In this document: in pieces, positions 1-10,175 of the stretch
Layout of the letters: every line of letters starts with the position of its first letter
How positions within the stretch are numbered: position 1 is the stretch's first letter
Origin: Angiostrongylus vasorum
Lineage: Eukaryota > Nematoda > Chromadorea > Rhabditida > Metastrongylidae
Assembly (NCBI GenBank): GCA_018806985.1
Contig: JADANN010000364.1
Location: 2,535,001-2,599,000 of the forward strand
Length of the DNA: 64,000 bases
Reading direction: 5' to 3'
Position numbers and translations under genes: made by a program
Notes under the pieces: model-generated
Database searches by the model: none
The model's input: only the letters and a program-made list of their open reading frames with translations
What the model was told of the DNA's origin: nothing

Positions 1-1235
1 ATTGTATTCGTGGTTGATTCTCTCCATTGCCTTTCTGGACGCTGTAACTGTTCCGTCATGGTCGTCGGAGTGCAATCATCTTGGTTTTGTAATTTGCGAA
101 GTTTCGTTAGGGCTTTGCGAATGCTTTTCCCAGCACTGCAGCTTCGACCGTTACTGCTGCTCTTCTGCTCTCTCTCTCTCTCTCTAAGATCTTCTTTTAT
201 CGCCTGTATGCGATAAAATAAAAATGTTTTGCATGTTCGGACCTTAGTTCGCGGTTGCCTGCAGCTCGTGCGGTTCCACGCTGGCGTATCAGCTCAAGTG
301 TTTCTGGAGACAGGCGTCTCTTAATGACTTTCGAACTCTCAGCTTTCATAGCGCTAACGTGAAGATGTTGAATAAGCCGATGGTATTCCTCGTCGATGTT
401 ATCGACAACGGCATCTTCCCAACAGCCGACTAATGAATTGAATAAGTGCCCAGTTTACAGTGGTTCTGGGGCCTCAGTCTTTGAATTTAGCGGCTTTTTT
501 CTCCTTTGCGCGAGAAATGGAATCTTGCGCGGAGACAGTGGTCTGATCCCGTGTAGAATTTTGGGACAACAGCGAGATCGGTTAGGCGAAACCTACTTTT
601 TACTATGATGTGGTCTACTTCGTTGTGGTACTCTCCATTGGGAGACTTCCACTTCTAGCTTTGAGGGTGGGGCTCCTGGAATTGTGAGTTACCATGGATT
701 TGGTCTTGGTCGCCATGATAAACTCAGATAGCTGCTCACCCTGTTCGTTCTATTCTAATCCTTCGGGTCTCAATGTGACGTTCTCCAGGCTTCCTTCTTG
801 GTCCAATCTTGCTTTGAAATCTCCAATGATGACCTTGAAGAATGTATGGTCTTCTCTGTAGAACTCCTCCAAGTCCATATACAAGGCTCCGACTTCTTCT
901 TCGTCGTAGTTTAATGTCGCTGCGTAAACGACCAAAATTGTCAAAGCCGATATTGATCCACATCTTTTTAATCGTAAACGTCCGATTCGGGTTGTAGGCT
1001 GTTCGAATGAATCGACGTTCATGGACAAACTCGCGTTGATGAGAACGCCGACGCTGCCGACTCTTCTACTGTCACATGTTACGAGGAACAGTTCTCCATT
1101 CTCATAGACGGCGTTGGATGGGTGGCGTCGTCTCGTCTCAGCTAGGCCGATGACGTCGTACCTAATCCTTCTTGCTTGCATGAGGATGTCTTCTATCGAG
1201 AACTCGGACGCAAGTGTACGTGCATTGTAGGTACA
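1..1235 (-). mobile_element. RTE-type LINE fragment, endonuclease end, decayed
   Basis: Read on the minus strand this is the 5' part of an RTE-like non-LTR retrotransposon, running from the apurinic-type endonuclease start at about 1,235 to the window edge, where the region just before the reverse transcriptase begins. Visible endonuclease motifs are ICTYNARTLASE near the N-terminus, the catalytic-glutamate segment LAETRRR, and IIGDFKA, where the family usually has GDFN. The frame breaks several times, so it is not intact. The same region occurs in sense orientation at 41.96-43.17 kb, and the two copies align along their whole length. A (CT)n run near 165-182 interrupts it. Confidence 0.88.
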
Positions 1236-1311
1236 AATCATCACCATATAGATATATACGCACATAAATAAATGGATATATAGCATATACATCTGAATAT
1301 ATATGTATATA

Positions 1312-1572
1312 GGGAGCGTGTAACCTAGTGGTTAGACGCGCCCTTCAGTGCAGATCGGATCGATCCTCGCTCCCGAGGCCTACCAAGCCTTCCATCCCTC
1401 CGGGGTCGGTAAATTGGCACCAGACTTGTCTGGAATAGGAACACTGACTCTATACATCGGTAGGCTAGCGCGAGTCATTGTAAAAGCCAGATATGGGTTT
1501 AATCGCCCTTAACGATGCTTAGTGGAGTAGAATGCATTCCTCAGAGATTGGTCAACGTTAACAGCTTTATCG
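1312..1572 (+). repeat. SINE family A copy (tRNA-derived)
   Basis: It begins with a tRNA-like head carrying an A-box-like stretch (CTAGTGGTTAGACGCG) and a B-box-like GATCGATCCTCG. The body shared by all family A copies follows (ACCAGACTTGTCTGG, ACATCGGTAGGC, GATGCTTAGTGGAG), with an end near AGCTTTATCG. Pol III boxes plus a non-tRNA body indicate a tRNA-derived SINE. Confidence 0.85.
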
Positions 1573-1580
1573 TTTTCTTA

Positions 1581-1612
1581 CATATATGTACACATAGATA
1601 TGCATACATATG

Positions 1613-1669
<57 letters not shown>
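1581..1669. repeat. (TA)n-rich microsatellite
   Basis: An alternating TA/TATG stretch directly follows the SINE A copy. It may have grown from the SINE tail. Short open frames across it are repeat artefacts. Confidence 0.9.
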
Positions 1670-1671
<2 letters not shown>

Positions 1672-2924
1672 TACTGCTCTTCTGCGTCCTTCTCAGAAGT
1701 TTCACAGAAGAAAGCCTCAGTTGATGAAGCGTTGGGAGAGATACCACTTGTTCACGCTGCTTAGCTGCGCGGGATGCATTGATGCTTCGCTTGAATGAGC
1801 AGAAGCAACGATTACTCTTTTGCTGCAAAGCAGCAATATTTATAGTCTTTAGAACGCTTTACTTCTTTCCATAAGAAAATAAATTTTTTCGAAAAGGGAA
1901 TGAATAGTCAGCAAATGTCATAGAGTCGCTGGACTTTGTCGAATTCCTGAAGCCGATCCCTTTCATTAGTTCCATGTTCGTGATCCACCTAATAATTGCA
2001 AAGGAAGTTTTGTAGTTCGTGGTAAAGTGCGTGGTACTGGCATTCCTATTTCCATCCATCTAATAATGAAATATATGATGATTCCTGGCCGCTTGTCTGA
2101 TAAATTTCATGTGGTTTCCCACGTTGAAGAAAGGGTCTTTATCGGACAATAGTTGGGGGTGCTCGGAAGCAGAAGAAGCAGAAACCTACCTTTGCATTAT
2201 CCAGTACGATACGACTTTGCATCATGTAAACCCTGTGAGGACTGGTTTGTTTCAACTGGAAATGGTAAAGACAGATCCTAAAAGAGCAGTGGTGTGCTCC
2301 GACGTCCATAAATCCCACTATCATATTTTTTAAATCAACTCACTAATTTTTATTATAAAACCTTTGATAAACTCCGTCTTAGAATCGCAATCAGAATATT
2401 TCCGAGTTGAAAGCGAGAGAAAAATTTCATTAGATTACTGTAATTTGATAAGATAAGGAGTGCGGTGAAATAGTAAGAATGAAAAAGAGATTTCTTTTTC
2501 ATGTATTTTAATAAACACGTAGGAAAGCATACCGTGTTCTTTATACTGGGCGATTTAGTTGTTTCAAGCCAGGCTTTAATCTGAGAAGAGAGTTATTAAA
2601 ATAACACGGTCTACCACTGCAGCTCCATAAGTAGTTTTAAAACTTCATTCAGAAGCATTAGATTTTTGTACAAAAATCGGGGAAAGAAAGTGTAGACGAG
2701 TCAAGATAACTATGAAGGTAAAAAATTTCGAAACCTTCATGCTTTAGTGGTTCGCCCATTCTTAAAGCGGAATATATAGTGTTATTTTTGCAATGTGAGA
2801 GATTCTGAATGAAAATGCTGAGTTGCCTACTTGGGGTGGCAGCTGGACCCTCAAGCGCAGCCTACAGTCATGATGAGATCTTATAGCATTAGAGAAAGCG
2901 TGGCACATGCACAGTGATCAGTTA
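1670..2924. other. No recognisable gene
   Basis: I see no splice-supported exon, RNA gene or known repeat here; open frames are under 75 codons and show no family motif. Confidence 0.5.
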
Positions 2925-3230
2925 TTTATCCCTCATGGATAAAAGGATAATTCCTTCGGCGATGATCAGTGCTTGATGGATGCGCCAAGCATTCGATTGC
3001 TCTAAGTGTCTTTAGAGGTAATTAAATGCCTGTCTAGCCTATGTTATGACTTATGGAGGCCTACAGATGTGTCAAATAAGTGCCACTGTCTTTTCAGATT
3101 AGTCTAGTACAGATTTGTTGGCATTGGAAGGAGAGAAGGCTTGTTCAGCCTAGGGGCACGCGATGGAACCAAAGTCCACGTGCGTGTTCTAGGGCACCTC
3201 TAACCACTATGCCAAAGTTGCACACAACTT
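2925..3230 (-). repeat. SINE family A copy, diverged
   Basis: An inverted and diverged copy of family A. The body segment TCTAGTACAGATTTGTTGGC and the head (GGGCACCTCTAACCACTATGCC on this strand, split here as GGGCACCTCTAAC and CACTATGCC) match the complement of the tRNA-like promoter. Internal indels show it is old. Confidence 0.72.
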
Positions 3231-3825
3231 CCCATCGTTATTTATAATGAACCACTGTTGGGTTTTCGAATAGAATCACACTTGAAAAACTACTCTACGT
3301 AAAAAGCATAGGAATCGATAAGAAATTTGTTGCGCAGTTTGAAGTTCAAAAGTGAAATTGAAGAGGTGTAGAAATTCCTTCGAAGTTATGTGGATTGAGA
3401 TAGTTGTATCTCGTATTCTACTAAGAACACAACGGGTGAAAGCGTAGAGAATAAAGAATAACACATTTGCTACAATATGCAATCGATTTCACTAATAACA
3501 TCATAGAAGGAATGCGTATTTGGTTTACACGACTGTTTCAAGCCGCCAGCAGATGTTGCAGCTCAGTGTTTTTTATCCTCCTGAACAAATCCTTTACCAA
3601 TTTCACAACTCCGCATGGCTTTGTTTGACCAAGGCGCAGGACTGAACCAAGGACCGTGTATGTAGTGCATGGCGTTTCTGAGTGCACGTGCATTATTCGC
3701 TAAGTGCTGGAACGAAGTATTAATAATCGAGCAGTGATTCATACCTTTTTTTATTACATTGCTGCAATATTACTGCAAATAATATAACTCATTTTACTAA
3801 GACCTTTGTTGGATACAACCCTCCT
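3231..3825. other. No recognisable gene
   Basis: AT-rich sequence; I found no supported exon or repeat family here. Confidence 0.45.
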
Positions 3826-4203
3826 AACGGTATAGTGCGTTATCGTGGCTGGGCAACGTTCCTAGGTGTCAGGTTGCTATGTACAGCGGGGGTGTTCATC
3901 GCCTCAGCAGGATCTCCCAAACAGCGAAAGAGTCCGACGTTTTGAACTGAAAACCTAGCTACGAGTAAACCAATATCAGAAATCTCCATCGTACTGGTAT
4001 CAAACTAGTTGCACGGTGGCAAATCTCCCTCTAATCTACATGGGCGGGAACTGCCTGGGATGGAGACGATCTTAGAAAGACTTCGGCCAGGCTGATCTCG
4101 AGACTTCAGAGAACCACAATGGATAAACAAGCAGATCTCCAGAAAATGGAAATTATGCTGGGACTAGCACAAACAGTGAAGGTGGGCTATTCAAGTATCC
4201 ATA
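3826..4203 (+). repeat. Repeat family C copy
   Basis: One of nine copies of a roughly 380-bp dispersed element. It starts near the conserved GGTTTACCGCC-like head (decayed here) and runs through the GGAGGTGTTCCTGG region, GTGGCAAATCTCCCTC and GGACTAGCACAAACAGTG, ending at TCAAGTATCC. There are no terminal inverted repeats. Better copies carry 11-16-bp target duplications, so LINE-style mobilisation is inferred. Confidence 0.82.
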
Positions 4204-5419
4204 TAAGTGAGCTGGATAGAATACGATAGAGACAAAGCGACATTGCACACATCTTCTTCCAATATTTTACTTTTTTTTTGCTAATTCGGTGAACGCCAGC
4301 TTATTTTCAAAACTTGGTAACAAAAGTTCTAGGTGAACTTATCTTCTCTAAACATGCACCATCTATTGACAGATCGGAGAAATATTGACTAGGCAGAATA
4401 TGTGGAGCCTTAACGTTTTCTAACGAGCCAAGCATATGAAACAGCTCGAGAACTACATAACAAACCCCCAAGAAAACGAAAACGACAATATATTATCGCT
4501 AATAGGACGTTTCCTGCTCCACATTCAAATTCAGTAATAACAGTAATGCTTTAGATTCCGTTGTATCCGCATCAACATAATGTGCATTCCATGTGGCACT
4601 TTCTTCAGTGTGCTTTATTATTCTGTTTTGTGTCACTCTATGAATATCCTGCTACAGAATGAAGTTTTTCAATATACTGCAGAGAACATGAAGAGAGCTA
4701 CTGGTAATATACATTTGGTCCCTAGTTCGACTCCGCTTCGAGTGGTCAGTTAAGCCACCCTAGCCCCATTGATCGCACCATGATTGTAGCTTAACGTGGT
4801 TTCAGTATTGCGTTTTCCCTTGTTCTGACTCAAGCGCAACTGCTGAGTTCTTCTTCTATTTCGATTTCGAATACAATTGGTTGGCTGAAAACACACTACC
4901 TGAGTTAATCGTATACTTTTCATATATGTGTTGCTCCGAACCAGATCTGACCTTCTTTCGTCTTCCTACCTGTCATCAGTTGTCAGTTCAACAGAAATAA
5001 CACTCACATAGTTGTTTTATTAGTATTCTCGTGACGGCGCTTCATTTCGCTTCTCTTCCGGAGTGAACCACGCTTAATTTTTCTCCCCGTTCACTGTGAC
5101 AAATATGAAGGTAATGTCGGCTAATCCCGGGACTGACTTGATTCCCGCATCGTAGCAGCGTTAGAAGCTTCGGTGTGCCAGTTCAACGCTTTTAAGGTTA
5201 TTTTGCCACTACTTATAAGCATCATCCGATTTAAGCTCTAGAATTATTTGTTCCAATGCTGCATTCACTGAAAAAATGCTCAAGACATTTGGGCAGCCCA
5301 TCTGTAGTTTCTGGCAAATATTTCCTCTGTGGATTCACTTTTTATCACCTTCGACGTCAAAACAAGAGTTCTTGGATTTTTTTTTCGGGATGCTGACTCG
5401 AATCGTATACTAGCACAGC
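4204..5419. other. No recognisable gene
   Basis: No exon or repeat family could be supported. A few T-rich acceptor-like sites exist without a matching open exon. Confidence 0.45.
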
Positions 5420-6645
5420 TCCGATACGGATGACTGTTTTGTCCTTTGCTCAACACAAGGGGAAATGGACAAATGTTTCGAGTTGTTGAAGGAACAGTCA
5501 GAGTAAATCAAGTTCACCCGAGTGAAACCGAAGGAAAACTGGCTTCCATTCCTGAACGTCCAAATCAACATGTCAGAAAATGGCTACATTACGAAGTGGT
5601 ACCGAAAGCCAAGTAGTAAAAACATCTTGATTCATTACCTCTCCTCTCACCCCTCTCACACGAAAAGGGCGCTTGTAAGAAACATGTTTCGAACAGCAAC
5701 CAACGTGTGCACGGGAAGAGAGAGCAGTCCCGCAACTTGGCACGACAAATGGCCTTTTCTAATGGCTACGAAACTGTACCTCGGGATAGGTGTAGGGGAA
5801 AACCTTAGGCTCCCAAACAACAGCTCTAGCTATGAAAAAGGTCCCGTTTATCCACCCCCTTCATCTCAAATGATATAAGTGCAGCTATAAAACGCTGCTT
5901 AAGAAGGGCGGGTCTAGAGAATTCGGTAAACGTAATTGAAAGTCCACCGAGTACTCTTAAGCGCCAGCTAGTTCGTAGCCGCCTATATGACCGTCTATGT
6001 GCAACGCAAAAATTGCATAATTTGCCCTAATAGTAGAGATGGTGATTGCGTGAGTTCGGCTGCAGTTTATCTGATCTCCTGTAAGGTGTGCGGAGACGAA
6101 TACATTGGCGAAACGGGTAGACCACTCTGTGTCCGCATAAAAGAACACCTAGTCGGTAAACGTAAACCAAATACCCCACTAGGGCACGCACAGGACCAGA
6201 GACATAACGCGGAGGACTTTGAAGTACGGGTCACGATCCTCGCACAGGAATCGAGAAGACAAGAGCGCAAAACTCTATCCGAAAATGAACTGCATGGAAG
6301 AATGCCCCATTATCACGCGTGATATTTGGCACTAAATAAGCCTGTTATTCTGATGAGGTGGGTACATTACGATTCCATGTGAATTCTGTGCGGTTGGTCT
6401 CCACGCGACATGCTCAGTGGAAGACTAATAGAAAGCGGTGAGTGTGCAAAGAAGCTATTTTGTGTTCAATATGGTTGAAATCTAAGTTTAACGTTTTCTC
6501 TATTTGGTTATGGAGGTGTTCGGTCGAATAGATTGCTGTCAACTTGACCTTTCCAGGTTCTGAGGAAGGCGAAATCCGCCGAAACGTCAGCTTGTACATA
6601 AGTAAAGAAATAAAATAACACGCTTGTGTTTGCTTAACAGAACTA
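5420..6645 (+). mobile_element. Penelope-like element, 5'-truncated
   Basis: The 3' half of a Penelope-like retroelement. It begins at the reverse-transcriptase motif C region (matching the second D of YIDD in the 51.1-kb copy), continues through the thumb (segments NWLPFLNVQI and ITKWYRKPSSKNIL), then the GIY-YIG endonuclease with VYLISCKVCGDEYIGETGR and VRIKEHLVGKRKP, and a non-coding tail. Frameshifts separate thumb and endonuclease. Compared with the 51.1-52.3 kb copy, about 25 bases are missing after the endonuclease. The tail ends with a hammerhead-like core and AATAAA-like sites. Confidence 0.9.
6554..6594 (+). ncRNA. Hammerhead-ribozyme-like motif in PLE tail
   Basis: The core reads CTGAGGA, then a GGCG/CGCC hairpin, then GAAAC and the cleavage triplet GTC. 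The flanks CAGGTT and AGCTTG can form a six-base-pair stem I (two G-U pairs). An extra A precedes stem II, as in every copy here. Hammerheads are known in Penelope-like elements; activity is inferred only. Confidence 0.6.
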
Positions 6646-7277
6646 GAAAGGACTAAAGGGAATGATAGAGATCAACTATCGTGCACGATATGAGGTACAC
6701 AAAGTTTAATTTCGATGGATAATTAGTTGTTATTTCATTTCTAAAAGCTGTGATGACTTGTGGTTGTGGAGTGAAAATAGCTGTTATAGGAAATAACGAA
6801 ATACACTCAACATAAGTTTCAGAATAATTCCAAATTCTGATGACAGTTTGGTTTGTATCGAACCACAATCAGATATGATACAAGGAGTAGTATAATTTGT
6901 GCACTTCGGATCGACAAAACAGTCTCTTCTGTAACCATAATGATGCTGAGATATTGCAAGACTCCTGACCGCAGGTGTTTGCGGTGAGGAACGAGACGCG
7001 CTATTGCACTTTCAGGAGGCTAATGCGTTCACCATCACCATGCGAACCCTTCATTTTCGCCTTTCTCCCGGCCGAACGGGATTGATCTGATTAGCATAAA
7101 TCAGCAATGATTTTTGAAGATGTCATGTTATAGGAGTTAAGAGAAATGTTATGGGTGCCTTATTCGAATAGCTGCGCGGAGACCTTTTCCTGAAGCCGTG
7201 CTTCTTCGTTCTTTTGAATGGATGCTCTTCATGGAAGAACGAACTCTTTGAGAGCAATAATTCCACTAATAGCTTTT
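6646..7277. repeat. Duplicated PLE flank (partner at 52.36-53.00 kb)
   Basis: This non-coding stretch matches 52,363-53,001 almost base for base with a few substitutions and indels. Because it lies beyond the end of the PLE in both places, the repeat is a segmental duplication of element plus flank and not part of the element. It contains a family B SINE copy. Confidence 0.85.
6940..7092 (-). repeat. SINE family B copy
   Basis: Family B in reverse orientation. It has the GAGATATTGCAAGACTCC end, the decayed B box within GGAACGAGACGCGC, the A-box region (GCGTTCACCATCACCATG on this strand) and the TTCGCCTTTCTCC head. It is shared with the duplicate at 52.66-52.80 kb. Confidence 0.8.
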
Positions 7278-7692
7278 TATCACGATCCTCGCACAGGGAA
7301 TCGAGAGACAAGAGCGCAAAACTCTATCCGAAAATGAACTGCATGGAAGAATGCCCCCATTATCACGCGTGATATTTGGCACTAAATAAGCCTGTTATTC
7401 TGATGAGGTGGGTACATTACGATTCCATGTGAATTCTGTGCGGTTGGTCTCCACGCGACATGCTCAGTGGAAGACTAATAGAAAGCGGTGAGTGTGCAAA
7501 GAAGCTATTTTGTGTTCAATATGGTTGAAATCTAAGTTTAACGTTTTCTCTATTTGGTTATGGAGGTGTTCGGTCGAATAGATTGCTGTCAACTTGACCT
7601 TTCCAGGTTCTGAGGAAGGCGAAATCCGCCGAAACGGCAGTTTGTTCGTGATTAAAGAATAAAATAACACCTCGCATTTGCTCAACAAGAAC
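7278..7692 (+). mobile_element. PLE 3' tail, second truncated copy
   Basis: A repeat of the end of the endonuclease frame plus the PLE tail. It shares with the 5.4-6.6 kb copy the same 25-base deletion and the GTGATATTTGGCAC variant, so the two are closer to each other than to the 52-kb copy. The junction at the left interrupts the duplicated flank. The very end (AACAAGAAC) diverges. Confidence 0.82.
7604..7644 (+). ncRNA. Hammerhead-like motif, cleavage triplet lost
   Basis: Same CTGAGGA, GGCG/CGCC and GAAAC core as the other PLE tails, but the cleavage triplet reads GGC instead of GTC. This should abolish self-cleavage. Stem I flanks are still able to pair. Confidence 0.55.
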
Positions 7693-7840
7693 ACGAAGAA
7701 TTGCTCTTTGTATACCTTTGTTTATCGGTTCATTTATAGCTTTTACTTTACTTAGCAGCCTGAACTGCGGTTGCTTTCTCTACTTTGCTTTTTTTCAGTA
7801 GTTGACACACAAGGCCTCCTCTTTTCGAAATTTTGTTTGT

Positions 7841-9352
7841 TTATTCTACTGGGCTACATGCAGATTTTGAGGATCGTTTTCTCAGGTGCTTGTTTTTCTT
7901 AAAAATATTTATGTCTCGGTTGTTGATCTCGAAGTCCTTTTTAAAGCCGTCTATCGCACATGACTTATTGAACACAAAATACCTTATATCTCCAAGGAGC
8001 TCCAAAAGAGCGCTGAAGATTTAATAACATGTGGGATTTTCTCGTTGGTTAGTTTTGCTGCAATGTGATTTCGCTGCTCTTTCCTCGTATTCTTGATGTG
8101 TTGGGGGGAACTGTGTGAAAACGAGTTGTCCCATCTAATAGAATACAGATGAGCACATTCTCACCTATTCTGTCATATTTGTGTTCAATAATATATGAAG
8201 GGTGTACATCTGCAGACTCTGATGTGGCCGATAAAGTCTCACATTTAGAGGATTTTTTGTTTTCCAAAACGTCCACGTCATTTCTACTCCATCATCACCT
8301 CCCAAACTACCGTGACAAATTAGGTTGCCAGAGTTAAACCGGTCTTATCTTGTACGGTTTGCCTTTGGTCCAACTATTGTAATCGCTGACGAATGCCCTG
8401 TTGGTGTTCATGAGCTTCTTAGCTAATGTCGTGTTGCGACAACTTCGTTTCCACAACGAACTGTTTGCTAAGAAAGGAATTTGATTGACAGGGCATTTTT
8501 CCCACTGCGAGCAGATTTATGAATGCGGCCACTGGACAGTGGGGAGAGGGTGATACAACTTGGGGAATGGTTTCGATTCTCGGTGGAGGTGAAGCCGCCG
8601 CAGCAACAATGAAGACAAAAAAATCGTAAAGCAGCTGTTTTTGCTACCTTCGATGTTCCTTCGGTCGTCTAACTCGGTTGTGGAAAACCCGTATTTTCTC
8701 CGTGTGTGTTTAATTATTTTTGTTTTTGCTGAACAATAAAATAGACGTTGATCTATTGTTTCTCATGCAGCTATCGGTTTTGAACTACATGTTTCGTGAA
8801 CTCAAGTGTGGTAGTTTTTTGCGATGCACTTCTCTTTTTATCCCTTTCATTCCTCTGTCGTTGCATGTCCCTGCCATGAGTAGTCCATTCTGCTTCAACT
8901 CTACCTAGACAAAGGGAATGGTCAGCTGGAGGGAACCACATTCAACGCAGTTTCAGCTACTATTCAACTTTACTATGTAAGAACCGAAAAGCATCGGAGT
9001 GATTCTCAAAACGCAGCAGTTCGTTGGGCGCAAGTTTGACTAGAAAACTATCTTGGAAAGTGTTACAAAAAATGTTCGGTGATTATTTCATCCGGTAGCA
9101 AACCGATCCTACTCTTTGTTTCTTCACCTGTTCTAATTTTTGTTAGTCCTTATAATTTGTAAGGACTCGCAGCCTCAATGGCGCTAGTGAAATCGTTTTA
9201 TGTTTTCTCAAAGCCTGTTTTCAGTTCTAAGATGCCTGCTTTATGCGAGTCAACAGACGAATGGTCTCCAAATACTTCCGAAGCTTTGACGCCACCGTGC
9301 AAGAGTATGAGGTGCTGTGATTTCTTCACGTCGTCGCTTGGCAGAGACTTGA
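7841..9352 (-). CDS. Candidate exons of unknown gene(s)
   Basis: Three minus-strand open stretches look like exons. 9,352-9,198 follows an AATAATAG acceptor and runs 50 codons to a stop (contains LPSDDVKKSQHLILLHGG). 8,283-8,165 lies between an acceptor and a strong GGTGAG donor (contains KKSSKCETLSATSESADV). 8,012-7,841 follows CTTCAG and gives 56 codons to a stop (contains GFKKDFEINNRDINIFKK), lysine-rich. I do not recognise the protein. The phases of the last two do not join directly, so an exon is missing or these belong to different or broken genes. Confidence 0.3.
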
Positions 9353-10050
9353 CTATTATTTATTCCTATTTAAGACCATTCAGTTATCGAAAGCAAGACA
9401 GTGGTTGTTTATTTCTGTGGAACTGATAATTCTTGCATTCACTCTCAGTCTTCCACTTCCCGAGGCAGTTTTCTGAATTCCCATTAGAACTAAAAATACG
9501 GCACGCCTAATGAGCTGCTTCAAAAGCTTCTCATATTGTTTCAAATTTCTCTGTATTATTTTTTTTACCTAGGTAGTACAGAGGATTACATAGCGGCTGT
9601 GAGAGTGCTAATGAAAACTTGAACATTTGATTTCGATGTTCACACAGCAGTTGACATTAGTCCAGTCAGAACAATAGCTCAAAGATCCTTTCTTCTTCCG
9701 CCTATACCTGAATCGTCTCCTTGGCTCGTCACCGCCGATTTCTTCGGCTAGTCTCTATCTATAACTTAAAGCGTTAGGTGCTCCGAGTTAATCCATTTGC
9801 GATTGATAATGAGTTCACATTATTTGAGAGGTTGTTGTGGATTTTTCGAATGTTTGTAGTTTTGAAGTGAAGCGGTTTTGTTTGTTATTGCTGTTATACA
9901 TTCCCGCCCTCTGTGTTTTCTGAACAACTTTCGTCTCCAATTATCAAAGAATTCGGACGACAAACTTTCTATAAACCTCGACATGAATAATCTATATATC
10001 TACATGTATTCCTACCAACTGCCTTTCTTGAGCTGATGCACCAACGCACC
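9353..10050. other. No recognisable gene
   Basis: Nothing supported; upstream region of the cln-3 gene. A promoter cannot be pinpointed. Confidence 0.45.
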
Positions 10051-10073
10051 TCACACACACACACACACACACC
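10051..10073. repeat. (CA)n microsatellite
   Basis: About eleven CA dinucleotides in a row, roughly 100 bases upstream of the first cln-3 exon. Confidence 0.95.
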
Positions 10074-10175
10074 ATGTACACAAACCTCGCATCAGCTTAA
10101 TAAAGGCAGTTTGTAAGAACACATCTAGATAATGAGGAATTTCTTCTCGGGATTTTCACGTATTCTTTCATCTAG

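Noticed and set aside
1312..1400. Genuine tRNA genes at the family A and B heads
   Set aside because: Cloverleaf arms do not close and the heads are fused to common repeat bodies; these are SINE promoters.
1541..1828. Tyr/Ile-rich open frames
   Set aside because: They are translations of the (TA)n microsatellite.
6346..6380. CTGATGAGGTGGG in the PLE tail as a hammerhead core
   Set aside because: No GAAA follows at the right distance and the 52-kb copy reads TTTTGATGGG there, so it is not conserved.
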